Positions 38,430 through 50,347 of a stretch of 64,000 nucleotides of DNA are shown piece after piece. The position numbers and the translations under genes were made by a program. The stretch lies in NCBI GenBank assembly GCA_009746045.1, contig RPFO01000667.1, positions 5,847,817-5,911,816 of the forward strand, written 5' to 3'. Every line of letters starts with the position of its first letter. Position 1 is the stretch's first letter. This DNA is from Mesostigma viride. Its lineage: Eukaryota > Streptophyta > Mesostigmatophyceae > Mesostigmatales > Mesostigmataceae. The notes under the pieces were generated by a model, which saw only the letters and a program-made list of their open reading frames with translations, did not search any database and was not told the origin of the DNA.

Positions 38430-38990
38430 GATCCTACTTCCGCTGGAGCAGCTGGAGCACTCTCACCTGTTTCAGTCAGTGACTGTAAAGTTCATCTATC
38501 ATACTGTTTTGCATTGTTATTGTCTCTGTTCATTGCATTGATTCTTCTGTTCTAGGGCTTGTCCACCCAGGCATGCCTCCCCCCCCGATCTCCCCATCCA
38601 TGACCCTATGCGTGCTATCCCCCTGATATGGCACCGATGTCCGCGCTATGATCGCATCCATTGCATTTTTTCCCAGGCAGAACTCGAGCCGCTGGCCCCT
38701 CGCACCTGTTCGATCTGCTCATCCGTCACTGCATGCCTATTCTTTTTTATATCCGTTACTATCAGGCACGCCTGGAGCAGCTGGAGCGCTCACGTCCGTT
38801 CTACCCATTCACTATCCTATACTGTGCTATTATTGTATCTACTACATAATGCGCAGGCGCGCCTGGAGCAGCTGGAGCGCTCACGTCCGTTCTACCCATT
38901 CACGATCCTATACTGTGCTATTATTGTATCTACTACATAATGCGCAGGCGAACCTGGAGCAGCTGGAGCGCGAGGAAGCCGCCGCGCACG
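38430..38990 (+). repeat. Ladder of reiterated exon 2' acceptors (91-bp period)
   Basis: The acceptor and coding start GCAG|GCGCGCCTGGAGCAG recurs at 38766 and 38857 before the real one at 38948. The spacing is exactly 91 bases. A more diverged copy at 38677 (GGCAGAACTCGAGCCGCTGG) and a still weaker one at about 38442 precede them. Divergence rises with distance from the exon, as if copies were added next to the exon. Confidence 0.92.
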
Positions 38991-39397
38991 AGCGGATGCT
39001 GGCGTCGCGCGCGCTCCTGCGCCGGCTGGACCTGCGCCGTGCGGTGCTCGCCGAGCAGCTGGCCGAGACGGAGGCCAGCATGAGGCAGGCGCAGGAGGAG
39101 GAGGCCGCGGCGCTGCTGGCGTCCGCGACCAACGAGCGCCGGCTGCGCGCGCTGCACAACCGCATGATGGCGTTGGCCACGCAGAACATGGGGGGGGGGG
39201 TACGGTCCTTAGAGGGGCGTTGGGAGAAGCCGCGTCTGGGTGCGGCCAGCCTGGGGGGGAGTCATGGCCGCTACGGTCAACTGGCTTGTCAGTCAGGTAG
39301 CCAAGCAGGTGGTCCATGGGATGGTCGCTCTGGTGTGCCCTGTAATGCTGGTGTTGCGGCCGTTCAGGCCTCAGGGCCCGGTTTTACTGCCATTGGC

Positions 39398-39503
39398 GGC
39401 GGATATGCTGGCGTTGGCGGCGGATATGCTGGTGTTGGCGGCGGATATGCTGGCGTTGGCGGCGGATATGCTGGTGTTGGCGGCGGATATGCTGGCGTTG
39501 GTG
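39398..39503 (+). repeat. 21-bp coding repeat (GGYAGVG), five copies
   Basis: Five copies of GGATATGCTGGCGTTGGCGG plus C in exon 2'. The minus-strand gene has a single equivalent (GVFAGVG), so the repeat expanded after the duplication. Confidence 0.92.
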
Positions 39504-39976
39504 AAGACAGCAGCTGGCTCTCTGGCCTGGCTTTGTGGGACGGCAGCAGTGCCGCATCCCCGTTGGTGCTGCCAGATCTCGATGGCAGGCCTTCTCGGCA
39601 GGGGCAAGTACCTCTACCATCCACACCCAGGGAGGCACAGGGGGGTTCCCTCCCGGGTGGCGGGGAGGATGCTGGCAACCCGGCAGCGGAGGAATTCCCG
39701 TCACAGGAATATCTGGTGGGACGCGGGGATAGTCCTGAGCCCTCAGACCTCTGCATCCTCACAACTGCCCCTCAACAGACAGATACTCCCCTTCCCCCTC
39801 CTCAGGACTCCCCGTCTGGATCTGTACCCAAGGCGACCCCCCGAAGCAAGTATTCCCGTGCTGCTGTGCTCCGTCGTAGTAAGCGCCGTAAGCGTAGTAA
39901 GCAGAGAGCGGCCGCCCGGGTGGCGGCGTGTCTTCTTGCACAAGTAGACCCTACCCCCATGCCCCCAGATATCTGA

Positions 39977-40486
39977 TACATGCATGCATACACCCCCCGC
40001 ATTGGTAGTTTTAACTCCCCTCAGCCGAAAGACCCTTCGGAATTAGACATTAGCGTTTTATTGGTTGAAAGTGGTACTGTGCCCGCCCAATTAATTAATT
40101 GTTAGTTTGTTTGTTTGGTTACCGAACAACCGTTGAACTGGCTGCGAAATTTAATAATTCTTTGTTTGTTGACTTTGTTATTTATAACCCAGCCGGATGC
40201 ACTGCTCTTACGGCTAGGAAAAGCACATTTTTCAGCCAGAGATTTAATATTTCTTTGTTTGTTAGCGAGAAAGCTGCACACGTGACAGGAAAATAATATT
40301 TATTTACACTTTCTTTGTTTGTTTGGTAGCTTCAAAAACTACAGTTGACTACACTCGGGAATTAGTTAATTAAAATTCTTTTGTTTTATTTACCGTTTGC
40401 AGCTGGCCGGCGCCCAGCCTCATAATTATTTAGTATTCTTACCAATGCGGGGGGTGTAGGTTCGTTCACTTGTTTATTCAAATCCA
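39977..40486. other. AT-rich intergenic stretch
   Basis: No gene seen. The motif TTCTTTGTTTGTT recurs four times (about 40158, 40250, 40310 and 40377) and a short AATTAATT tract lies at 40090. It may be decayed repeat sequence. Confidence 0.5.
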
Positions 40487-40790
<304 letters not shown>

Positions 40791-40828
40791 TCCTTCCGTC
40801 CATCTGCCCGTCCGTCCGTCCCTTTATT

Positions 40829-41644
40829 TCATTCATTCATTCATTCGTTTGTTCGTTTGTTCGTTTGTTCGTTTGTTCGTTCGTTCGTTCGTTCGTTCGT
40901 TCGTTCGTTCGTTCGTTCGTTCGTTCGTTCGTTCGTTCGTTCGTTCGTTCGTTCGTTCGTTCGTTCGTTCGTTCGTTCGTTCGTTCGTTCGTTCGTTCGT
41001 TCGTTCGTTCGTTCGTTCGTTCGTTCGTTCGTTCGTTCGTTCGTTCGTTCGTTCGTTCGTTCGTTCGTTCGTTCGTTCGTTCGTTCGTTCGTTCGTTCGT
41101 TCGTTCGTTCGTTCGTTCGTTCGTTCGTTCGTTCGTTCGTTCGTTCGTTCGTTCGTTCGTTCGTTCGTTCGTTCGTTCGTTCGTTCGTTCGTTCGTTCGT
41201 TCGTTCGTTCGTTCGTTCGTTCGTTCGTTCGTTCGTTCGTTCGTTCGTTCGTTCGTTCGTTCGTTCGTTCGTTCGTTCGTTCGTTCGTTCGTTCGTTCGT
41301 TCGTTCGTTCGTTCGTTCGTTCGTTCGTTCGTTCGTTCGTTCGTTCGTTCGTTCGTTCGTTCGTTCGTTCGTTCGTTCGTTCGTTCGTTCGTTCGTTCGT
41401 TCGTTCGTTCGTTCGTTCGTTCGTTCGTTCGTTCGTTCGTTCGTTCGTCGTTCGTTCGTTCGTTCGTTCGTTCGTTCGTTCGTTCGTTCGTTCGTTCGTT
41501 CGTTCGTTCGTTCGTTCGTTCGTTCGTTCGTTCGTTCGTTCGTTCGTTCGTTCGTTCGTTCGTTCGTTCGTTCGTTCGTTCGTTCGTTCGTTCGTTCGTT
41601 CGTTCGTTCGTTCGTTCGTTCGTTCGTTCGCTCGCTCGCTCGCT

Positions 41645-41675
<31 letters not shown>

Positions 41676-41843
41676 TCGTTCGTTCGTTCGTTCGTTCGTT
41701 CGTTCGTTCGTTCGTTCGTTCGTTCGTTCGTTCGTTCGTTCGTTCGTTCGTTCGTTCGTTCGTTCGTTCGTTCGTTCGTTCGTTCGTTCGTTCGTTCGTT
41801 CGTTCGTTCATTCGTTCATTCATTCATTCATTCATTCATTCGC
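40829..41843. repeat. 1-kb (CGTT)n tetranucleotide satellite
   Basis: About 250 CGTT units with ATTC ends, a one-base phase slip at about 41447, and a CGCT block at 41628-41650. It gives spurious frames of FVRS and TNER repeats on both strands. Confidence 0.98.
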
Positions 41844-43763
41844 ATGCTTCCGGTGGAGTGCATATGCATCGGGACTGCCTGGCCAAGGCCCGTGCTGATG
41901 GTCTAGAAAATAGCCCAAAATGAAGACTGTGGCCGTCAGCCTGGTGGCCCTCCTGCCTCCTGGACGACACCAAGGTCACATACCCTGCTTCGGGCTGCTT
42001 CAAACTGCTCGGCAGCTTGCTACCTGACTGCGAGGACAACATGTGAAGACCGGATCGGCATGGGATGGGGGCAGCTCCATGAGCCCGGTCGCAGGTGGAG
42101 CAAACCCCACCTGCCCAGCTAGCTCGTCAAACACAACCTGTTCAAGGTCCTCATTCTGACGGTCCTGATAGATCTACGGCGCACAGGCGGGGACGCGATG
42201 ACGCAGTATATGGAGGATTGGCTCGGTGCGCGGAGGGCTCCGTCACCAAGTTGTTAATACGCAAGGCGCATAACCCGTGTTGTTTGCACATTAGCAATTG
42301 TATGACTAGTTGTACGCAGATTTACATTCGGCTTTCTGGCCACATTCTTAGGCACAGCTTGGCGCATCGGCCTGGGCGCTAGCCGGGCACCTCGCTCGCA
42401 CTCATCATGCAGACACATCAGATAGACTAGCTTACCCAAAGCCCGCACAGCCCAGGCGTTCTGTCCTGATCCTATGACACGCCCCAGGCCGTGCAAGGCA
42501 GGGCGGCTGGATCCCTGGAGCTTTCCATGATGGCTAGGCGCATGGACTGGCTGTTTGTAATTGTGAGTAAAAAAAAGAGATTCGGTGCATGTTGCCCGGC
42601 AGCTTTGCTCACGTCAATACAGTAATGCAATGCTCACACGGCCGGGTCGATCATATTGCACCCACAGGGGATACCAGATCGTTAATTCGACGGCTCGATC
42701 CGATGGTGCACCCTGCCGGCATTGATTAATTAGTTAATTTAATAAGCATGCACGTGACTGTGTCACGTGGGTGCCAATGCAGAGTAAAGGAACCGTCAAC
42801 CCCGTATATACAGGCTGTATATATTATAAAAATATAATTACTTACAGCAGAGTGAAATCACTCAAACCAAAGCAAACACCCAGCTATAAACCTATATACA
42901 GAGCCATGTCAAAGCTCTATACTACGATAAGACCAATGGAAACGCCTAACGGGAGGAACCTAATAGCCCTGCTGCACCGCAAAATCAGCCCGCGTACGGC
43001 GGAGCATGATGTCAGCCATGGCCCGAGTCAGCGCCACCGACAAGCGCTGACGCCAATATGACGTCCAGGCTGTATATATACAATTACGAGAATTTTTTTA
43101 ATATATACAATTACGAGAAGGAGGGAGGGCGCCCTAGCTTCTCTCACTGCCACAATTAAGTGTGCAGGGTCGATAGCATCGTCCATGCCGATTGTAGGGG
43201 CTGCATGGCCGGGCGATGGCCGGCGCCGGCAGCTCGACGAGTTCAGGGCAGCACGAAATATGACGTATGCAAGTCGGCACTGTTCAAGCGACCATGCAAT
43301 GAGGCCATATGCATCAGAATTAATCAATTAATTAATTATCAACATCACTCCGTTGGGAGTAGATGTAGCACATAGCCCTGAGAAGGGGCATATGGCTTTT
43401 AATACATTCTAGGCTACTTCATGCAAGGGTGGGAATGTAAGCTACCCCTGCTCTAGGTGCACCAGGGCACCCGCACCCTCATGGTCGGCTATCACGCTAT
43501 GCCCGGGTAAGGGGGGGAGCATGCCTGTGAGGGGGAAGATCATCATGGCTATACAGAAACTAGAGCGTGGCATCTCAGCAGAGAGCAGCCCTCTGCATGG
43601 GCACAGCATTACTAAATAAAACTAGGCATCGTCTGGAGTGTGGCTCATCATAGGCACACATGTACATGAGTAAAAAGGCTAGGCCTCAGCTGGTATAGTG
43701 CCTGTAGTAGGCGGGCATGTACAAGGCCACTGTCTAACTATTCTACACTACTGCTGTATTCCC
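41844..43763. other. Intergenic interval without recognised genes
   Basis: Nothing with family signatures on either strand. It contains palindromic AT stretches and a duplicated TATATACAATTACGAGAA around 43070-43120. The AATT-tailed repeat end is listed separately. Confidence 0.5.
43318..43360 (-). repeat. CTCCCAACGGAG plus (AATT)n, inverted dispersed element end
   Basis: On the minus strand this reads CTCCCAACGGAGTGATGTT, then a TAATTAATTAATT tail. It matches 11846-11882 (CTCCCAACGGAGTTATGTTC) and more loosely 3357-3421. Confidence 0.5.
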
Positions 43764-45193
43764 CTAGGCGCCGGCGGGGGCTGGAGTTGCTGGGGCCGCG
43801 GTGGTCGAGGGGGTCGCTTGCCAGGGCTTGTGGCCGACGTAGATGGCCGCCCCCTTCCAGTACACCGGCTGGCCCGCCTTGGTCTGCCGGAGCTGGAGGT
43901 AGGTCGGCCATAGCTCCCGTCGCCGTTGTTGCTGTGCCAGGGTCAAGTCGTCGTCAAGGGTGAAGAGAGTCTTCTCGAGCCGCTTGCGGCGTCTGAGAAA
44001 AGAAAGCTTGTCCGCCGGGGTCTTAAAGGTGAGAAGGAGCGGGGGCGGCCCGGCCTTACCCCGCGCGCGGGGAAGGCGGTGGGCGGCCAGCTCGATCTCA
44101 CCAGTAAGGCCCATGCGATCAAGGATTTCTCTCTCAAAAGCACGCGCAAGCTTCTCGGAATTCTCACCTTCCTCCATCTTGAGATTCTTGACAATGACGT
44201 TGAGGCTGCGCTTGGCGAGCTCGGCCTCCTCGCGGAGGTCAAGCGTCTGCCGCTGGAGCTGGGCTGCGACGGCGGAGGTGGTGGAGGTGGTATGTTGCTT
44301 AAGCATGTCCGCCCAGGTCGTGATGGGAGGAGCATCGCCGGCCAGGCCAGCCGGGGCTGGCTTGGCGGCAATGTCCTTCACTGCCTGGGCGGTGAGGCCT
44401 GCTGTGTTCTGCAAGACCTCGATAGCGATTGCATTATCCTTGAGGCGCTGGTCGATGTCGCGGAGCTGGGCGGTGATGGAGTCGGTGGATCGAGACGGAG
44501 GGGGGGGGGGAGGTGGAGGCGAGGAGGGTCACTGGCGGTGGCGGTGGGGATGGTGGGGAGCTCAGCAGCCAGCGTGCCGCCAAGTGCCGCCACATCTGCG
44601 GCAAGAGGGGTCACGTGCTGCTCGAAAGCTTCCTTGAGGAGGGTGCGGATGGTGGCTTCGGTGGGGAAGGTGGGGGGGGGCGGTGGGGAAGCCCAGATCT
44701 CGGATTCGGAGCGTCCAACAAGGGAGCAGAGGGCGAAGCGTTGAAGCTTGGGGCGAGGCATGCGGTGAATGATTGGGAGAGCCTCGGCGGGGTCGACAAG
44801 CTTGCCGTCACCAGGCCAGCGGCCACGGTTGTGGGACGTGAGGTACACGCACAGGGCTAGAAGCGAGGCGTGATTGCCGTAATAAAAGTCTTCCATAATC
44901 CAACCGGGGCTGCGCTGCCAGAAGCCGGGGTTGTTGACGTCAAAGGAGCGCTCTTCCCAGGGCGGCTCAGCAGAGCGACTGCGCTTAGGTTCAGGCGATG
45001 CTGATGGCGAGGCGAGCCCGGGAGGCTGGGCGAGCACCAGTGCACTACTAGTGTCACCGTTGCCATCTGGGCCGGTGGGCGAAGCTGCAGCCGAAGCTGC
45101 AGGCGTATTTTCATTGCCGAGCGCAGCCGCCAGGCTGCGTTGCGTCGAGAGGCGTTTGCTCGTCGTATATTGCGTAATAGCGTCGGAAAATTA
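43764..45193 (-). pseudogene. LINE ORF1-like (L1 ORF1p-type) protein, frame broken at poly-C
   Basis: The C-terminal half has the pattern of L1 ORF1 proteins: a coiled-coil segment, then an RRM-like core (VIVKNLKMEEGENSEKLARA, EIELAAHRLPRA, PPLLLTFKTPADKLSFLRRR), and a C-terminal part (FTLDDDLTLAQQQRRRELWP). These bind nucleic acid during retrotransposition. The N-terminal half (NPGFWQRSPGWIMEDFYYGN and onward) is unfamiliar. The two halves are in different frames. A C run (G on +) at 44500-44510 is one base short of joining them. No endonuclease or reverse transcriptase frame lies downstream, so this is a solo ORF1-like gene or a 5' fragment. No ATG was found in the open frame, and an upstream exon at 45.3-45.6 kb may supply it. 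Confidence 0.6.
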
Positions 45194-45289
45194 TATCAGC
45201 ATGTGCGTCTTAGAAAGACGAAGCGATTGTGATATTCACAGCTGAATTCGGCGCCCAAACGTGAAAGTTATGAGCTCCGACAGCCATGG

Positions 45290-45643
45290 CTACCTCGTGC
45301 ATCAGAAGCAGCCTCCATAACCTGGCCGCTGCGAGGGCTACGAATCGGTGCGTCGTGTTCGTTACAGAGCTTCAGCACGCGTAGCACGTCTGCGTCGCTG
45401 AGGGCGAGTAAGGCAGCGATGTCGTCCAGGCTCAAACGCTGTCCTGGCGTGTAGAAGGATGCGGGAAGGGTGTCCGGCAAGGAGGATTGAACCGCCATAT
45501 TAATTGGGGCCGCTTCCGAAGTCTTGGGTCGCTTGTGAGCGTCGTTCTCGGCGGAGGCTATGTCGTTGGCAATTGTGTAGTTTGTTTTCGGCAATTTTGG
45601 TATCAAGAAATTCGGCGACAGGAGCTGAAGACGGTGTGGGGGC
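45290..45643 (-). CDS. Possible 5' exon of the ORF1-like gene
   Basis: An open stretch encodes SLDDIAALLALSDADVLRVL, then KLCNEHDAPI and MEAASDARG, ending at a possible GAG|GTAGCC donor in phase 1. An acceptor CGCCTGCAG at about 45088 would join it in phase to ASAAASPTG of the downstream frame. An ATG at 45643 is one base out of frame with the rest, near GAATTTCTTG. Homology is unknown. The exon assignment is an inference. Confidence 0.4.
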
Positions 45644-45693
45644 CTCCATATCTACGTTCAATAACACTGTTATGATGCATGTGTCGGGGGCGC

Positions 45694-46423
45694 AGGCGCA
45701 CTGATCACGTGCGGGATGCCGCCATATCGGGCTGAAAAAGAGCGATATCTGCTGTTCAGGCCGATGTCGATAGCATGCGAAATCGGAGGCGACAGCTGCA
45801 GGAAATTATAGATCAGCGGGTTCGTCATTAAATTAAGGCAAGTCGAATGCAATTATGGTGAGTCGAATGCATGGGGGGGGGCATTATGGGCGCACATGCG
45901 CATAGGCCTGTGGGGGGGGCCCACAATCAATCTACAATACCCATGCCAAATTTTATTACTTGAGGAGACGCCATTTCAACAAATACATGACAATTGATGC
46001 TCATTGTGAATGCGTTTCCACATGAAATCATTACCATTTCATGCAATTTGGTCACTAGTGCGCTTTCCGCGTGCACTTTTCATTACTAGATTGCTTAAAT
46101 TTATTAAAATTTATTAAAATTTATTAACATTTATTAAAATTTATTCAAGTCGGGGTAAAATTGGCTGTTTTTGTCATAGTGTCATGCACTCGGAGGGTAA
46201 GCAAGTGAGACAAGTTGTAGATTATTTACAATTGCACAACCCTCTCCACGACCCCGCTAGTTCTATTTATAGAACGAATTATAATTATTGCCAAAATTGT
46301 GCACAAGCCTGTGCACAACCCAACCAGTAATTCCCACTTGAACTTTGAATATTCAAGTGAATGCTCTGGAGACAGATGTACAGATCGATGTTTACAAATG
46401 TACACGAGTTCAGATCAAGCTAT
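45694..46423. other. AT-rich interval without recognised gene
   Basis: No gene seen. It includes a G run at about 45870, the 11-bp AT repeat listed separately, and weak AT-rich palindromes. Confidence 0.5.
46085..46147. repeat. 11-bp AT repeat (AAATTTATTAA)
   Basis: Five copies of TTTATTAAAAT in tandem. Confidence 0.9.
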
Positions 46424-47240
46424 CTAACTACCTACTAACAGGCGTTTCTTTACAGGTGCCCGTCCGCTGGGCTTCTTTACACCCCCCTCCCGCACATCTG
46501 CGCCAGCCTTCCCTTGAGGTTTTCGTTTGCCCTGCCCTGCGGCTTGGTCTCCCCCCTTCTCTTGGAGTCGTGGGGAAGATCTGGTCGCTGGGGAAGATCT
46601 GGTCGCCAGGAACCCCTTGTCCATCCACCACTCCAAATACGTTCCCTCAGGTGGCTTGAAACAGTTCCGCATCTCGTCTTGTTGTACCTTGAAAATTATG
46701 TTGGGCATCGTCCCCTGCTCCCCATTAATCCAGATTCCCTTTTCGTCACACCCTTCTGCCCAAAATTTAACGTACCACACGCCCGTTTTATCCACCTTTC
46801 GAACGACTCCATGCACCAGGAACGTGTCGACGTGGAAATCAGGCATGTGTGCCAGCTTCATTGGGTCTGCATTGAGTTTAGCCACCGAATCAGCAGCCCA
46901 CGTGGGCTTCCACAACGTATCAAGGCGCTGGGATTGGTTCTTCCGATACTGGCAAAATTCACCGCCGTGCTTGCACAATACCGAAACCGGACATCCAACA
47001 GGCGAGCGGGGCACGACCCGTTTCCCCCCCCCACACCTTCCAGATTCTCCATCCACGGCTGCCAACTTGGTGGTGGCACTTTCTTGTCTAGTGGCTTGGG
47101 CTGGGTTGCGGTAACTGTGACACGTCTTTGTGGCGCTTCCTCAGGTTCCGATTCTTCCGATTCTTCCGAATCTTCCTCAAACCCTTTGGGTGGGCCGCCA
47201 TGCGCGTCATCCTTTGGCGGCTCCTCTTCAGACTCGTCAC
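46424..47240 (-). CDS. Last exon of an unknown gene, one frame break
   Basis: After a CACACACAG acceptor the exon encodes a Glu/Ser-acidic stretch (DSEESEESEPEEAPQRR). It then reads PPPSWQPWMENLEGV, a Cys-containing segment (PVSVLCKHGGEFCQYRKNQ), and GVWYVKFWAEGCDEKGIWIN. It ends in a Lys/Arg/Gly-rich basic tail. A nine-base G/C run at 47024-47032 is one base short of keeping these parts in one frame. The first two bases complete a glycine split from the preceding exon (phase 1). No family recognised. The acidic-to-basic layout suggests a nuclear protein, which is inference. Confidence 0.6.
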
Positions 47241-47359
47241 CTGTGTGTGAGACAAGCAATGACGAGCGGCGCAATTAGTTATCATTACAATCGCAAATCA
47301 AACTTGGGAATATGCAAACATCATAATTTAACCGACCATATTCACTCAGATTAACTTAC

Positions 47360-49838
47360 CCTTTGACAGATGACTAGCCGTTGCTCTTGATCGAACGTGC
47401 CCGCCAGGCGAAAGGAGCTTTTTGCAGTAGTCGACGGCACGCCCCAACATCCCCCCCCCGACGCCCCCGAATTCCCCTTCGAGCCTCCCTCCCCTCCCCC
47501 CCCTCCTTCCCCCCTTCCCCCGATGCGCCGGTCGACCCGCCCCCCTCTCCGCCCTTCCCCCCTTCCCCCGATGCGCCGGTTGACCCGCCCCCCTCTCCAC
47601 CCTTCTCTCCCCCCCCTCTCCGCCCTTGGACCCGCCCCCCTCTCCGCCCTTTGACCCGCCCCCCTCTCCACCCTTTGACCCGCCCCCCTCTCCGCCCTTC
47701 GACCCGCCCCCCTCTCCGCCCTTCGACCCCCTCCCCTCTCCGCCCTTCTCTCCGCCCCCCTCTCCGTCCTTCGACCCCCTCCCCTCTCCGCCCTTCGACC
47801 CGCCCCCCTCTCCGTCCTTCGACCCGCCCCCCTCTCCGCCCTTCGACCCCCCCCCTCTCCGCCCTTCGACCCGCCCCCCTCTCCGTCCTTCGACCCCCCC
47901 CCTCTCCGCCCTTCGACCCGCCCCCCTCTCCGCCCTTCGAACCCCCCCCTCTCCGTCCTCCGACCCGCCCCCCTTATCACCACCCTCATTCCCGCCCCCT
48001 CATCATCGCCGGCACCATCATCACCAACCTCCTCCCCATCATCACCCCCATGTGACCCGACATCCTCATCATCCCCCATTGAGACGTCTTCGGCCGAGGG
48101 GGTCTCCGAGGCGGCGCGCTTCCGGCGTTTCTTTTTGGTGCCAGCGCCTGCCGTCTCCAGCGGACGCTTCTGGGCTGCACCCGCAATTTCCTTGCCCGAA
48201 CGGCCGTTGGGATTGGAAATATCCTCCCCCTCAGGCCGCTTCCCAAGTACCTTCAGAAGGACCTTAAACCCATCCACCTGCTCCTTTGACCCAATGAAGA
48301 TCACGGGTGGGTTGAAGAATCCCGTAAAATCGCCTAGGTACGACGACCAGGCGTCCTTCACACCATTGAAATCTCCACAATCCTTCGCCGCCTTCCAGTC
48401 CCTTTTCTCCACCCACGCACCCGTTCGACCCTTCAACAATTCCTCATCATTCCACAGCTTCGCGTGGTGTTCCAAATTCAGCAGCCATATCCCATTCTTG
48501 ATATCCGGCTGGTTCACCCCCCCTTCCTCTTCACAACAAATTCGAACCCCTCCATTGCATTAAGTACCACTTGAGCCAACCGTGTCGGCCCATCGCTTTT
48601 CTCCCACGCGAAAGTCTTCATCATGAACTCACAGGTCGTGTCCCCGTCAGACCCGTAAACTTTCTTAGAAATCCACGGGCCCTGCTGCTCGATTTCGGAT
48701 GCCAGCTCCTCCGACCCAAACTTCCGCGGGGGTTCCCGCTTCTCCCCCACCTTTTTTTGGCGACCCGACTGGACGTCCTCTGCCTCCGCATGTTCGGCTT
48801 GGCCTTCCTCCGGCACAGCCCCCGTCACCGCCACAGCCCCCGCCACAGGCTGTACGGGTTGGGGCACCACAGCCTGTTCGGTTGGGGGTTCGGGCGCAAT
48901 CAGGACCCACCATTTCGTTTCCTCCTTGTGGGTCGTCCAAAAATTCGTCCTCTCCAGCAGTGCAAGTGGGAAGGTGGAATCGTCCCTCCCCGTTGGCCTG
49001 ATAACCGCCCTTAGTCTCTTGGCAGCTACAGCGACCGTATCGGCCACCCTCTCAAGGGCGCTGTCGGCTTCCGAAGGCTGCATCGGCAACCAGCCGAGGT
49101 GGCGTGGTTCGGGGTATTTCCCCAAATCGCGGTTGTAGATCAGGAAAAGCTGGACAATCACCTCGCAGAAGATCTTGGCCATGTATGTCAGGTCATACAA
49201 GCACTGAGGAGGAACGTGTTTGGCCTTCACGGTTGCCATGATAGACGGCCAGAATCGAAAGCGGGCTAGACTCCTCCACCCTTCCTGTTTGATCCCCCCC
49301 CCTTCCTCATCACCCTTCCCTCCCCGTCCAGCTTGTCCGCTGCCACGATGTCCAGAAACTCTGCAAGCTCCTTGGCCACCTTGTCCTCAATCGGCATTCC
49401 ACATCTACTGTCGTCGTTCGGAGCGACCGTTTCATCCTTCACAGCCGAGATGAAGTCGTAGACTTGGGTTTTCTCCGATTCGGACAAACCACCCTCGTTC
49501 AATCGCCCTCCAACCCGCTCCTCACCACCCTCCTCCCCCTCCCCGTCCTTCCTTGCCTTCTCAGTGCTGCTTGAAACCCCATGAATCAAATTCCATATTT
49601 CTTTCTGGTCCTGAAGGGGCACCTCCGGCTTATCCCAGGATTCCTCCATGTGCGTCTTGAAATAGTTGTGCACTTCCAGCAGCGCCGTCCCCCTCGACTT
49701 TTTGGAAACGGCCTCGTCTTCTGCATTCAGCCCCCCTCCGATCAGGGCAACCCTCCGATGCGCCTCTCTCCCCTGCATGCATGAAATGTGAATCAGTGTT
49801 TGAGACAAAAAACGGTCATACAACACACGACATGACAT
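47360..49838 (-). CDS. Long exon of an unknown gene, several frame breaks
   Basis: Open frames covering 49838-49266, 49239-48514 and 48517-47360 form one coding stretch if one G is added at each of two runs (49294-49302 and 48517-48523). The joins then read naturally (RKGGGIKQEGWRSLARF and FVVKRKGGVNQPDIKNG). Segments include YDLTYMAKIFCEVIVQLFLI, a predicted hydrophobic helix, and a basic patch GTKKKRRKRAA. The end is a 24-bp-repeat low-complexity tract, then VDYCKKLLSPGG and the donor AAAGG|GTAAGT. Starts could be ATG 49838 or an acceptor at 49772 (GCATGCAG|GGG, phase 0). Function unknown. Confidence 0.55.
47480..48000 (-). repeat. G/C-rich 24-25-bp repeat in coding sequence
   Basis: On the + strand the unit CCCCTCTCCGCCCTTCGACC plus CGCC recurs about 20 times with indels in its C runs. 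In the coding strand it reads as Gly/Glu/Arg-rich sequence. Frame is uncertain across it because unit lengths vary by single bases. Confidence 0.85.
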
Positions 49839-49902
49839 TTTGTCCTTACACTTTGGAAGATCGGCCGTTCCCGAACAAAAATCACACCCTAATTTCCAGT
49901 TT

Positions 49903-50330
49903 CCAACGGCCGTTGGCGCAAGAAAAATCACACCCTAATTTCCAGGTTCCAACGGCCGTTGGCGCAAGAAAAATCACACCCTAATTTCCAGGTTCCAACG
50001 GCCGTTGGCGCAAGAAAAATCACACCCTAATTTCCAGGTTCCAACGGCCGTTGGCGCAAGAAAAATCACACCCTAATTTCCAGGCTCCAACGGCCGTTGG
50101 CGCAAGAAAAATGTCGACCGAATTTCCAGGTTCCAACGGCCGTTGGCGCAAGAAAAATATCAACCAAATTTCCAGGTTCCAACGGCCGTTGGCGCAGGAA
50201 AAATGACACCCTAATTTCCAGGTTCCAACGGCCGTTGGCGCAAGAAAAATCACACACTAATTTCCAGGTTCCAACGGCCGTTGGCGCAAGAAAAATCACA
50301 CCCTAATTTCCAGGTTCCAACGGCCGTTGG
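49903..50330. repeat. 46-bp palindrome-bearing repeat, 10 copies
   Basis: The palindrome CCAACGGCCGTTGG starts at 49903, 49949, 49995, 50041, 50087, 50133, 50179, 50225, 50271 and 50317, an exact 46-base period. The rest of the unit on + is CGCAAGAAAAATCACACCCT plus AATTTCCAGGTT. The array sits between two long coding stretches, either as an intron or as an intergenic region. A related site, GATCGGCCGTTCCCG, lies at about 49860. Confidence 0.97.
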
Positions 50331-50347
50331 CGCAAGAAAAATAACAT

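Larger units (their letters stand above)
37208..39976 (+). pseudogene. Truncated, inverted copy of the ZFC3H1-like 5' end
   Basis: Exon 1' (37208-38268) and exon 2' (38948-39976) are the head-to-head mirror of exons 1 and 2 of the minus-strand gene, with the same donor, acceptor and phase 0. The original start region is damaged: a 4-base insertion (GTAG) after GATGAG shifts the frame into a TAA. An ATG at 37360 could still open the rest. Identity is very high over 37.75-38.3 kb and around 39.0-39.2 kb but low over the first 150 bases. Homology ends near 39.63 kb. A new 100-residue tail rich in Ser, Arg and Lys ends at TGA 39976. Either a pseudogene or a young truncated gene of about 650 codons. 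Confidence 0.85.

Noticed and set aside
42095-42382. Possible gag or transposase fragment
   Set aside because: No motif beyond a generic polar composition; the frame is short and lacks neighbours of a mobile element.
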